From assembly GCA_025061865.1 (NCBI GenBank), contig JANXAA010000012.1:1-16080 (forward strand): DNA of 16,080 nt, given 5' to 3'. Both the position numbers and the translations under genes were made by a program. The notes under the pieces were generated by a model. The model was not told the origin of the DNA and searched no databases. It was given only the letters and a program-made list of their open reading frames with translations. This DNA is from Acidobacteriota bacterium (GTDB lineage Bacteria; Acidobacteriota; HRBIN11). Each line of letters starts with the position of its first letter. The stretch's first letter is position 1. Below, one piece after another: positions 1 to 7,275 of the stretch.

Positions 1-891
1 GTCGTCCTGGACCCCTTCGCCGGCGTCGGGACGACCGCCGTCGAAGCCTATCTCTTGGGGCACCATAGCTGAACGGTCGATATTAACCCTTTGACGCCCT
101 TCCTGGTGAGGGTCAAGCTGGAACCTATTCCAAAACGGACGCTTCCGACCGTCTGGAAAACGACCCTGGACCCCATCCCCCCACATGCGCCGGAGCCGAG
201 ACGACTTTGTGCCGGCTTGGAGAGACCTGATGCATTGGTTTCCAGAAGAAGTCTTGCCTCTGCTTCGGCGTATGTGGGGCCATTTACGTAGGGCGAGAGA
301 TTCTGTAGAGACTCGCATTCTCCAGGCGGCGGCCCTGATCGTGACCCGCTATTTCTCGTGGGGCGATTCGAGGGTCCCGAAGTCGTTTAAGTCAAAGCGC
401 CGAGAGCTGAGCTTCCAAGGATTCTTGGCGAACTGGCCCGAAACCCAGACCTGCCCTTCACACTACTTAGGGAGACGGCCCGGCGTTACATTTATGGGGC
501 CGTCGTTCTCCATCAGATGGCCCGGGGCTGAGACGTGGAGGTCCTCGAGGATCCATCATTTTTGAGCCCATCCCCTGACCGTCTCTGGGCACTGACCCAG
601 ACCATGGACGCCCGCCAGATAGGTCCCGCCTTACGTCGAGTGACACGAATTGTCGCTCCCAGGGACTACATTATCACGTCACCACCCTACTGCTACGCCC
701 AGGAGTACTTCCGTTCGACCAATTTCGTGGGTTTTTACCGGCCCTCACGACGTACCCTGAGGTCTGGAGCGCTACCATTTCTCGGGGAGGTTCGGGAGCC
801 TAAGCATATGGGCCGTACCGGCCGTCTTCGGTGGAAACATGCAGCATTCGGCCGGCTGGTAGAGTGGATTTATCAAGAGGCCCAGGGGTGA
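1..891 (+). pseudogene. Decayed site-specific DNA methyltransferase (N4-C/N6-A type), 5' end outside window
   Basis: The first bases translate in frame 1 to an AdoMet-binding motif, LDPFAGVGTTAVEA, followed by TVDINPL, the usual motif I and II region of amino-methyltransferases. The catalytic motif IV, ITSPPY followed by CYAQEYFRSTNF, is in frame 1 near 670-725. The order I then IV, about 200 residues apart, fits methylases with DPFAGxGTT first and TSPPY later. The frame is broken: TGA at 70-72 just after the motif I helix, a shift to frame 2 near the C6 run at 177-182 (HWFPEEVL and the following helices read in frame 2 from about 185), a return to frame 1 around 390-412, and TGA at 529-531. 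The second frame-1 segment, ILGELARNPDLP through VLHQMARG, reads convincingly between these lesions. Two stops plus two compensating shifts make a pseudogene most likely. Sequencing error is possible but would need several independent errors. Target specificity is unknown. Confidence 0.75.
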
Positions 892-938
892 GGATGAGGA
901 GTGGTCGTGGCGGTAAAGCAGGCGAAGCTGCGCGCCGT

Positions 939-3002
939 TTACGGCAGGACGCGGATGCGGAATTCGGCCCGATCCGTCAGGCCGGCCCAGTCTTCGACGT
1001 AAAGGGTCGCCGTGTACCCACCCGGGGGCGGCTTTTCGGGGGGCCGGAACACGACGGCCTCCCAGTCGGGATCATAGTAGACTTGCTCGGGGTCGGTCAC
1101 AGGGGTCCCGTCCCACGCGAAGGCGATCCGGTCCTCCCGGAGGCCGAGGCCGACTTCCTCGACAAATATCCGTATTAACGGCCACCGATTCCAGTCCCAG
1201 GTCAGGGTCCGCTCCTTTTGAATACGGGGTGGGGCCTGGTCCTCGGCGACGACGACCGTCAAGGGGTGCCACAGGGATACCGTCAGGGGTGCCTCCGGGA
1301 GGGTCCCGGCCAGGAGCCATTTCTGCCGCTTGGAATGAAACACAAAGAGGCCTAAGGGCTTAGCCCGGGCTTCTGCCGGCGCCTGCCATGTGAGGCGATG
1401 CGGCGCCTGAAAGGGGAGTCCGCTCGGTTCCAGACGATAGACGGGCGTCCACGGGACGAGGCCTGACGGGAGGCTCGGTTCGGACGTCGGGATAGCCGTC
1501 AGAACGGCCGGCTCCCATAAACCCCGAGGCGGGATTGTCCAAACGAATCGTTCGAAGTGCCACTCATACGGTCTTGCTGTCTCAGGGACCTGCAGGGTGT
1601 ACCAGGGCCCGTACTGGGCGACCCAGGCCGGGGGGATGTGGGGGACTTCGTCCCAGAGCCACTGGCGGTAGCACTCGGTCGGCGTCGGACAGGACCAGCG
1701 GGCCTCGGCGGAGTCGTCGTCCGAGGCCGTCGAATGCACATAGGTCGGCGGCGCCCGCAGGACAGCTCCCTGCCAAGTCCAGGCCCACACCGGCCCGGCG
1801 GGTGCGTCTGAAGCCGTTAGCACCGGACCGACCCGAAACCATCTCCGACCTCCTATGTCCCATGTCCCATGCCCCATCTCCCACTTCCCACGCCCCAAGG
1901 ACTTATCTATCCGGCGGACGGGGACCTGAAACTCAGCCCGTCCACCCTGGCGACTCTCGGCAATGATCCGGATTTGATGGAGGCCCGGTGTCAGGTCTAA
2001 GGGGCCTTCCAGGCCTCGCTCGACGAGGCCCCGAGGCGCCGGCGCCGAGCCCGTGACGCGTAAGACCGGTACCCAGGCCGTCGGCCCCGGCAGGCCCAGG
2101 TGATAGACGAAGCCCGTTCGATTCCGGGCGTCGAACGGGACAGCCCGCGGCTGCCACACATAGAGGGTCTGATCGTCCAAGCGGACTTCCAGTCGAGCCG
2201 GAGTCCGCCGGTAGGGCCGGACTGATGGTTCGAGGACGGCAATAAACAGGTCGACGGGGCCCGTCACGGTCACGGGCCGGGGATATGTATCGACCGCCTT
2301 TCGGGGCGAGGGCTCCAGGACGAGGGCCTCCGGTCGGCCGTCGAGGAAAGTGTCCGCCCGGGCCGGGACGAACACGACGCCTTGGATGACGGGCCGTTGG
2401 CGGTCGTATGGCGAGATGATGCCCCAATCCATGGGATTCAGGGGAACTTCCTGAGCATCCCGAATCTCAAAGTGCAGATGCGGCCGGCCGGACCCCGACT
2501 CACCGGTGTAGGCGATGACTTGGTGATCTTCGACGGGGATGGGGGCATCCAAGAAAACGTCTCCGAGGAAGAGCCGCTCCGTCCGCTGGCGGAGCCGACG
2601 GACGAAGTCCTCCAGTCGGAGGCGCTCATTCTCAAATCGGTCCAGATGCGCGTAAACGGTCGTGAGACCGTCGGGATGCTTCACGTAAAGGGCGCGCCCG
2701 TAGCCAAGGTGGTCGACCCGCAGACGCACGATGGTGCCAGCCTTCCAGACACGGACGGGCAGGCCGATCCGAAGATTCGTGCTGAAGTCCAGGCCCGTAT
2801 GCACGCGACCGTCCCACCGGTAGTCTCCGAAATGAGCCGTGATGCCATAATCCTGGGGAATGGGCCACCACCCCGGGGCGGCCATCAGTCTGCCCATCTC
2901 TCCACGGGTCGCCTCCACGGGCCCGGGGGTAGGCAGGACTCCGATTACAGGTCCCCAGAGACCCCAAAGGCCGAGCCGGATAGCCCATCGAAGGCACTTC
3001 AT
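939..3002 (-). CDS. Secreted M23 family metallopeptidase with long C-terminal extension
   Basis: This 687-aa protein begins with an Arg-containing hydrophobic leader (about residues 1-31), so export is expected. Residues 45-195 form an M23/LytM endopeptidase domain: HTGLD (H68, D72), YAHL (H119) and HLHFE (H175, H177) supply the zinc ligands and catalytic histidines, so the domain looks active. Such enzymes cut peptidoglycan cross-link or stem peptides in the periplasm. The LytM core is interrupted around residues 120-158 by an Arg/Leu-rich, probably helical insertion. Residues 200-687 are Pro- and Trp-rich and probably beta-structured; I do not recognise a named domain, but they may bind envelope components. 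Residues about 367-385 are encoded by a heptamer repeat array. The ATG overlaps the stop of the upstream ABC ATPase by 4 bp (ATGA), so translation is probably coupled. The stop is TAA at 939-941. Peptidase assignment is firm; the substrate is unknown. Confidence 0.88.
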   Translation of the reverse strand: MKCLRWAIRLGLWGLWGPVIGVLPTPGPVEATRGEMGRLMAAPGWWPIPQDYGITAHFGDYRWDGRVHTGLDFSTNLRIGLPVRVWKAGTIVRLRVDHLGYGRALYVKHPDGLTTVYAHLDRFENERLRLEDFVRRLRQRTERLFLGDVFLDAPIPVEDHQVIAYTGESGSGRPHLHFEIRDAQEVPLNPMDWGIISPYDRQRPVIQGVVFVPARADTFLDGRPEALVLEPSPRKAVDTYPRPVTVTGPVDLFIAVLEPSVRPYRRTPARLEVRLDDQTLYVWQPRAVPFDARNRTGFVYHLGLPGPTAWVPVLRVTGSAPAPRGLVERGLEGPLDLTPGLHQIRIIAESRQGGRAEFQVPVRRIDKSLGRGKWEMGHGTWDIGGRRWFRVGPVLTASDAPAGPVWAWTWQGAVLRAPPTYVHSTASDDDSAEARWSCPTPTECYRQWLWDEVPHIPPAWVAQYGPWYTLQVPETARPYEWHFERFVWTIPPRGLWEPAVLTAIPTSEPSLPSGLVPWTPVYRLEPSGLPFQAPHRLTWQAPAEARAKPLGLFVFHSKRQKWLLAGTLPEAPLTVSLWHPLTVVVAEDQAPPRIQKERTLTWDWNRWPLIRIFVEEVGLGLREDRIAFAWDGTPVTDPEQVYYDPDWEAVVFRPPEKPPPGGYTATLYVEDWAGLTDRAEFRIRVLP
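1852..1893 (-). repeat. Heptamer short tandem repeat array inside the M23 gene
   Basis: On the + strand six consecutive 7-nt units read CCTATGT, CCCATGT, CCCATGC, CCCATCT, CCCACTT, CCCACGC. The register is exact over 42 bp. Because 42 is divisible by 3, the array keeps the peptidase frame and encodes a Gly/Trp/Met-rich stretch (about residues 368-384) unlike the flanking protein. It has the same style as the intergenic arrays at 3739-3773 and 9475-9516. Confidence 0.75.
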
Positions 3003-3709
3003 GGGTCGATCTCGTCTACGACTTCCGAGACCGGCATGGCATGTATCTGACCGAGGTGAATCCGGTATACGACGTCACAACGACGGGCCAGGTGTCGGTT
3101 ATGCGTCGCCACGACGAGGGTCGCCCGATGCTGGCGGACCAATTGAAACATCAGGTCGAAGACCTCGTCAGCGGTCTTCTCGTCCAGGTTCCCCGTCGGC
3201 TCGTCGGCCAGGATCAGCGCCGGCTCCATGACGAGGGCGCGGGCGATGGCGACCCGCTGGGCTTCCCCACCCGACAGTTCGACTGGGTAGTGGTGCTGGC
3301 GATCGGCCAGGCCGACGGCGGCCAGCCACCGTCGGGCCCGTGCGTAAGCTTCCGACGCCGAGAGGCCTGCGATTCGGCACCGAAGGATGACGTTCTCCAA
3401 GGCCGTCAGTTCCTCGACCAGGAAGTGATGCTGATAGACGAAACCCATCCGTTCGTTACGGAACCGTAGGAGCTCTGACGGTGTCATCGCATGAATGGGT
3501 CGACCGTCAATCCAGACTTCGCCAGCGTCGGGCGTCTCCAGACCGGCCATAAGATGCAAGAACGTCGTCTTCCCGGCCCCCGAGGGGCCCATGATGGCGA
3601 CGGCCATGCCCGGCGTCGGGACTGTCCAGTCCACGCCCCGCAGGACCTCGATGAGGCCCGTCCGATGTCGATACGACTTCCAGAGCCCAACGACGCGAAT
3701 CCAACTCAT
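2999..3709 (-). CDS. LolD-like ABC transporter ATP-binding protein
   Basis: Starting at the ATG at 3709 the product is 236 aa, the usual LolD/MacB-ATPase length. The frame is open further upstream (to 3769), but that part resembles nothing and overlaps a heptamer array. Motifs: Walker A GPSGAGKT (41-48), Q-loop YQHHFL (Q93), signature LSGGEAQR (145-152), Walker B LILADEPTGNLD (165-176) and H-loop ATHN (H203). The RN..MGFVYQHHFLVEELTALENV stretch is characteristic of the lipoprotein-releasing LolD group rather than FtsE. LolD powers transfer of lipoproteins from the inner membrane to LolA. No LolC/LolE-type permease lies on either side; the downstream, 4-bp-overlapping gene is an M23 peptidase. 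The partner permease must be elsewhere, or this ATPase serves a different MacB/FtsX-type permease. An AGGTCGG stretch just before 3709 is a weak ribosome site. Confidence 0.88.
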   Translation of the reverse strand: MSWIRVVGLWKSYRHRTGLIEVLRGVDWTVPTPGMAVAIMGPSGAGKTTFLHLMAGLETPDAGEVWIDGRPIHAMTPSELLRFRNERMGFVYQHHFLVEELTALENVILRCRIAGLSASEAYARARRWLAAVGLADRQHHYPVELSGGEAQRVAIARALVMEPALILADEPTGNLDEKTADEVFDLMFQLVRQHRATLVVATHNRHLARRCDVVYRIHLGQIHAMPVSEVVDEIDP

Positions 3710-3738
3710 CCGACCTGCCCGACAGGGCGACGGCCGCT

Positions 3739-3773
3739 CATGATGCAGGATGTAGGCGGCAAGATGCAAGACG
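3739..3773. repeat. Heptamer short tandem repeat array upstream of the LolD-like gene
   Basis: Five consecutive 7-nt units on the + strand read CATGATG, CAGGATG, TAGGCGG, CAAGATG, CAAGACG. They lie 30-64 bp upstream of the ATPase start codon, so they would be in the 5' leader or promoter of the - strand operon. Confidence 0.65.
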
Positions 3774-3826
3774 TTTAGGGGCGCCCGGTGGGCCCGGCGG
3801 ACGCCCCCGATGAACGGATAGAACTT

Positions 3827-3943
3827 TCAGCCCAGAATTTCGCAGACCTCGACCAGGGTCTTGGCCCGTTCGGGGGCCAGGGAGCCCGCGTCCCGAAGCA
3901 GTCCCCGGTGCTCCAAGTCTCTTCGAAGGAAGTGTGGGCATAC
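3827..3943 (-). other. Ghost ORF: C-terminal-like fragment without a start codon
   Basis: The last 34 codons before TGA at 3827-3829 read like a real protein C-terminus: FLRRDLEHRGLLRD followed by AGSLAPERAKTLVEVCEILG, an amphipathic helical pattern with GC-rich third positions. Upstream in the same frame the sequence turns into low-complexity Pro/Arg/Gly translation across the inverted repeat, and no ATG, GTG or TTG start with a ribosome site lies near the fragment. It may be the remnant of a truncated gene. I do not recognise the family. It could also be chance in GC-rich DNA. Confidence 0.3.
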
Positions 3944-3952
3944 AATGGGGGT

Positions 3953-3992
3953 GCAGGCCTCGGGCCTGCGGGTCCGTAGGCCCGAGGCCTGC
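3953..3992. repeat. Perfect 15-bp inverted repeat, 10-nt loop
   Basis: GCAGGCCTCGGGCCT at 3953-3967 is exactly complementary to AGGCCCGAGGCCTGC at 3978-3992, separated by GCGGGTCCGT. Transcribed in either direction it gives a very stable hairpin. No T run follows on either strand, so it is not a classical intrinsic terminator. A TACAAT hexamer at 3941-3946 lies just before it, but no matching -35 was found. It may be a protein-binding or repeat-type palindrome in the kinase leader. Confidence 0.7.
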
Positions 3993-4157
3993 GGACGGGG
4001 AGCCGGTGACCGACGCGGACCGGCAGCCATGCCTGGTCTTGGGTCTCCAGCCGGGTCTCGGGCGTTCCCGCCGGGTTCTCTCGCCCCGAGGGCAGAGGGA
4101 CGATAAGGGAGCCCTTCTCCTGAGGGGAGTGTTTCGTCCGCCTGCATCCCGCGCCCC

Positions 4158-4187
4158 TTGGATTTCGAGGAGGTCCAGTGGTAACAT
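4158..4187 (+). promoter_or_regulatory. Weak sigma70-like promoter candidate for the kinase gene
   Basis: TTGGAT at 4158-4163 and TAACAT at 4182-4187 are separated by 18 bp. Transcription would start about 35 nt before the preferred ATG at 4230. The match is only moderate and the strand has other AT-rich hexamers nearby. Confidence 0.3.
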
Positions 4188-4229
4188 TAGGACGTTAACT
4201 GCGTGCTAAAGTGTATCGGGGGCGCGGGT

Positions 4230-7025
4230 ATGCCTCCCAAAGTCCTGGTCGCTCATTACGACCCCCGCATCCGCCGGCGCATCCGTGAACACCTGGAGGG
4301 TCGGGGTCTCCAAGTCTTGGAGGCCGTCGATGGCGCATCGGCCGTCGAGCAGGCCCGGCAGGCCCGACCCGACCTGATTCTCTTGTATGCCCCTCTCCCC
4401 CGGCTGAACGCCCCGGAAGCCTGTCAGCGGATCCGGCAACTGCCCGGTTTCCAAACGGTGCCGGTCGTCATCTTCTCCGACGTGTATCGAGGCGCTCAGG
4501 TTCGAAATGTCATCCTCCGCCGCTTCGGGGCGACCGACCTGATCGAGTGGCCGATGGCCGAGGATGCCCTCCATCAGAAAATCCAGGAGTGGCTGGCGGG
4601 ACCCGCTCGGCCGACGGTCGCCGTCGCCCAGCCGGCGGAGGAAGCCAGCTTAGACCCGGCGTTGGAGAAGGAACTCCGGGCTCTCTTGGCCCAATGGGAG
4701 GCCCCGCCGGAGGCGCCGACTTTAGAGACGGCCCGTGGGCCCGCTCCAGCGGCCGCTCCGGTGGAGCCCCTACCGACGGTCCCGGTCGCGCCCCAAGAAG
4801 TCTTTCAGGACGTCATCTCGGAGGTCGAGGAGGTCATCACGGACCTGGCGGCCGAGGAGACCATGCTCTTGGAGAACGCTCCGAGCGTTCCGGAGGCCCC
4901 GCCTGCGGCGGCAGGGGTGGACGAACGCCAAATCGAGCAGGAAGTCCGACAGGTCCTTCAGGCGGCCGTGGGTGAAGGGCCGGTGTCCCCGGCGGCGCTG
5001 GAGATACCGACCGTGCGGATGGAGAAGCCGGCGCCGGGCCCGGCTGGGGAGCTCGAGGGGACGCCCTTTGGGCCGTATGTCCTCCTCAAGCGGGTCGCTA
5101 CGGGCGGGATGGCGGAGCTCTTTTTAGCCAAGAAGCGGGGCGTCGAGGGCTTTGAGAAGACGCTGGCCATCAAGCGGATTCTACCCCACTTATCCGGTGA
5201 TCAAGAATTCATCAACATGTTTATCGACGAAGCGAAGGTGGCGGCCCGGCTGACCCACCCGAATATCGTCCAGATCTTCGACATGGGTCGCATCGACGAC
5301 GACTACTACATCGCCATGGAGTACGTGCCCGGCAAGGACTTGCGGGCCGTCCTCCGTCGCGCCCAAGAGGTCCAGCGTCCGATCCCCGTCGAGATCGCCG
5401 TGATCGTGGCCATCCACCTGTGCGCCGCCCTGGATTACGCCCACCGCGCTCGGGACGACCGAGGGCACCCCCTTCGCATCGTCCACCGAGACGTGTCCCC
5501 GCCCAATGTCCTCATCAGCTATGACGGCGACATCAAGTTGGCCGACTTCGGCGTCGCCAAAGCCGCCGTGAAGATGCACGTCACGCTCGGCGGTGCCCTT
5601 AAGGGGAAGGTCCTTTATATGGCCCCCGAGCAGGCCAATCTCCAGGCCGTCGATGCCCGTTCGGACATTTACTCTCTGGGCCTCATCCTTTACGAGATGC
5701 TGGCGGGCCGGAATCCCTTCTATGAGAGGGGTGACACGGAGCTCACGGTCTTGGAGAAGGTCCGTCAGGGTCGGGTTCCGCCGGTCCGGACATTCCGGCC
5801 TGATGTTCCCGAGCCGTTGGCCCAGGCTTTGGAGAAGGCCCTTCAGCCGGACCCGGCCCGCCGGTACGAATCGGCCCGAGAACTTCAGCGGGACCTAGAA
5901 GACTTCTTGGTCCGGCGGGGTATTCCCAACTCGACTCTGTATGTGGCTCGTTTCATTCGAGAGCTCTTTCCCGAGGAAGCGGGTCCCATCGACGAGATTC
6001 GGGAGAAGCTCCGACATCTACCCCGCATCGAGCCGCGGACCCCGCCGACGGCCGTCGAGGCTCCGGCCGAGACGACGCCGACCGTCCTCGTGGAGACACC
6101 GGTCCCGCCGCCCCTACCGGTCTCGGCGGAGGCCGTCCCACCGCCCGGGGTCGGTGGTCGAAGCTTTGAAGAGGTCGCCTATCCGATGGTGACCCCGAAG
6201 CGGCGTCGGCGGGCGGCCCTGTTTCTATTGATATTCGCGGGCCTTTTTACCGTCATCGCCGGCGTCCTGACGGGGATCGTCCTCCGTCAGGCTTCGGTCC
6301 GGAGCCGGCAGGTGGCACCGGCCGGCCCGGTGTCACCCCGGCCGGCTCCGGCCGAGCCGACGCCCCCGGAGACGCCGACGCCGGAGCCAGCGCCGGCCGC
6401 GAGTCCCGAAACGCCGGCCCCTGCAGGGCCGACGGTGTCTCCAGCCCCCGCAGAGGCGAAAGCGCCGGAAGCGCCGACTCCACCGTTGAAAGCTCCAGAA
6501 GTGCCGCCTCCGACCCCACCTGTCAAGGCGCCGACCCGGGAAACGGCTCGACCGGCCGAGAAAACCCCGACGGAACCGACTCCAGCGACCAGACCCGTCA
6601 AGGCTCCTCCTTTGGAGATGCCTCCGCCGGCCCGTCCGTCGACTCCGCTGGCCCCGGAGGTCTCACCCCCCGAGACACCGGCCGAGACGAAAGCGCCGGC
6701 GCCGTCCGCCCCACTGGCAGAGACGCCCCGTGTCCGACCGGGCGACTTGGTCGAGACGCCTGACGAGTTGCCCGTCCTCTTAAGAAAGGTACAGCCTAAT
6801 TTCCCCAGCCTGGCCCGGGTTCAGCGTCTTTCGGACACGGTCGTCCTCCGAATCCTCGTGGACGAGCGGGGCAACGTGGCCGACACGCAGGTCTTACAGT
6901 ACAAACATGAGATTTTACGAGACGCGGCCTTGGAAGCCGTCCGTCGGTATACGTTTCGGCCAGCCCGTCATCAAGGCGTTCCCGTCAAGACCTGGTATAC
7001 GGTCCAGGTCATCTTTCAGCCCTAA
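4230..7025 (+). CDS. Pseudo-receiver / Ser-Thr protein kinase / TonB C-terminal fusion protein
   Basis: From the ATG at 4230 (the frame also has an upstream GTG at 4203; the ATG begins right at the receiver fold) the product is 931 aa. Residues 3-122 fold like a response-regulator receiver, but the phosphoacceptor Asp is Tyr53 (LILLYAPLP) and the conserved Lys is Trp107 (EWP). An acidic/Pro linker follows. Residues 280-563 are a Hanks-type kinase: ATGGMAELF glycine loop, AIKRI (K315), HRDVSPPN (D421), DFG (D439) and MAPEQ, all catalytic residues intact. After another linker come an RRRRR stop-transfer, a transmembrane helix (about 663-687) and a 150-residue Pro/Ala/Glu/Thr-rich spacer. Residues 841-931 form a TonB C-terminal domain ending in VKTWYTVQVIFQP. 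Expected topology: kinase in the cytoplasm, TonB domain in the periplasm. TonB domains contact outer-membrane receptors, so the protein may link envelope events to phosphorylation (inference). Confidence 0.88.
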   Translation: MPPKVLVAHYDPRIRRRIREHLEGRGLQVLEAVDGASAVEQARQARPDLILLYAPLPRLNAPEACQRIRQLPGFQTVPVVIFSDVYRGAQVRNVILRRFGATDLIEWPMAEDALHQKIQEWLAGPARPTVAVAQPAEEASLDPALEKELRALLAQWEAPPEAPTLETARGPAPAAAPVEPLPTVPVAPQEVFQDVISEVEEVITDLAAEETMLLENAPSVPEAPPAAAGVDERQIEQEVRQVLQAAVGEGPVSPAALEIPTVRMEKPAPGPAGELEGTPFGPYVLLKRVATGGMAELFLAKKRGVEGFEKTLAIKRILPHLSGDQEFINMFIDEAKVAARLTHPNIVQIFDMGRIDDDYYIAMEYVPGKDLRAVLRRAQEVQRPIPVEIAVIVAIHLCAALDYAHRARDDRGHPLRIVHRDVSPPNVLISYDGDIKLADFGVAKAAVKMHVTLGGALKGKVLYMAPEQANLQAVDARSDIYSLGLILYEMLAGRNPFYERGDTELTVLEKVRQGRVPPVRTFRPDVPEPLAQALEKALQPDPARRYESARELQRDLEDFLVRRGIPNSTLYVARFIRELFPEEAGPIDEIREKLRHLPRIEPRTPPTAVEAPAETTPTVLVETPVPPPLPVSAEAVPPPGVGGRSFEEVAYPMVTPKRRRRAALFLLIFAGLFTVIAGVLTGIVLRQASVRSRQVAPAGPVSPRPAPAEPTPPETPTPEPAPAASPETPAPAGPTVSPAPAEAKAPEAPTPPLKAPEVPPPTPPVKAPTRETARPAEKTPTEPTPATRPVKAPPLEMPPPARPSTPLAPEVSPPETPAETKAPAPSAPLAETPRVRPGDLVETPDELPVLLRKVQPNFPSLARVQRLSDTVVLRILVDERGNVADTQVLQYKHEILRDAALEAVRRYTFRPARHQGVPVKTWYTVQVIFQP

Positions 7026-7275
7026 GCATCTGCCTCGAACCGCCCTCAGGCCTCTGGACAAAGGATCAAGCTTTCTTAGAATAGGAGCACTCCCGTGAAG
7101 GTCCCACGGGTCAGGGACCGGGTCCCAGGGAAGGACCCCAAGCCTGTACGGGTGAACTGGCATGCTTTGTCGTGAGACGAAGCCCATCGGCCTTCCCCGG
7201 AGAGCCCGGGGTCTATAGTCGGCGGTCCTTTTTTCCTTCTCCTTAGGACCCGAGGCCTGAAGGGAGGCGTACGGC
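7026..7275 (+). other. Leader region of accD with several potential stem-loops
   Basis: This 250-bp stretch between the kinase stop and accD holds a promoter (7055-7082) and then about 190 nt of probable untranslated leader. Visible inverted repeats include CCCGT/ACGGG around 7096-7114, GGGAC/GTCCC around 7120-7132 and CCCCGG/CCGGGG around 7195-7211. A T6 run at 7229-7234 lies about 18 nt after the last stem, too far for a standard terminator. I could not match the leader to a riboswitch family. A ribosome site, AGGGAGG, lies at 7260-7266. Confidence 0.5.
7055..7082 (+). promoter_or_regulatory. Sigma70-like promoter upstream of accD
   Basis: TGGACA at 7055-7060 (5 of 6 matches to TTGACA) and TAGAAT at 7077-7082 (5 of 6 matches to TATAAT) are 16 bp apart. 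Transcription would start near 7089 and read into accD-folC with a leader of about 190 nt. Confidence 0.55.

Larger units (their letters stand above)
3774..4229. other. Divergent intergenic region between LolD-like ATPase and kinase gene
   Basis: About 455 bp without a convincing complete gene. It must hold the promoters of the leftward ATPase-peptidase operon and the rightward kinase gene. It contains a ghost ORF end (3827-3943, - strand), a perfect 15-bp inverted repeat (3953-3992), further GC-rich potential stem-loops (for example GCCGGT and ACCGGC flanking 4008-4018), and a weak promoter-like pair before the kinase. I see no tRNA or riboswitch that I can name. Confidence 0.6.

Noticed and set aside
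70..531. TGA recoding (Trp or selenocysteine) in the methyltransferase
   Set aside because: The frame also shifts twice between the two TGA codons, and no other gene in the window shows in-frame TGA, so decay is simpler.
831..3231. Long + strand frames opposite the M23 and LolD-like genes
   Set aside because: They are antisense shadows caused by the high GC content; the - strand frames have clear family motifs.
3739..3773. CRISPR-like direct repeats
   Set aside because: Units of 7 nt without spacers are tandem repeats, not a CRISPR array, and no cas gene is present.
7195..7234. Intrinsic terminator from the CCCCGG/CCGGGG stem plus T6
   Set aside because: The T run is about 18 nt after the stem, too far for standard termination, and lies upstream of accD within its leader.
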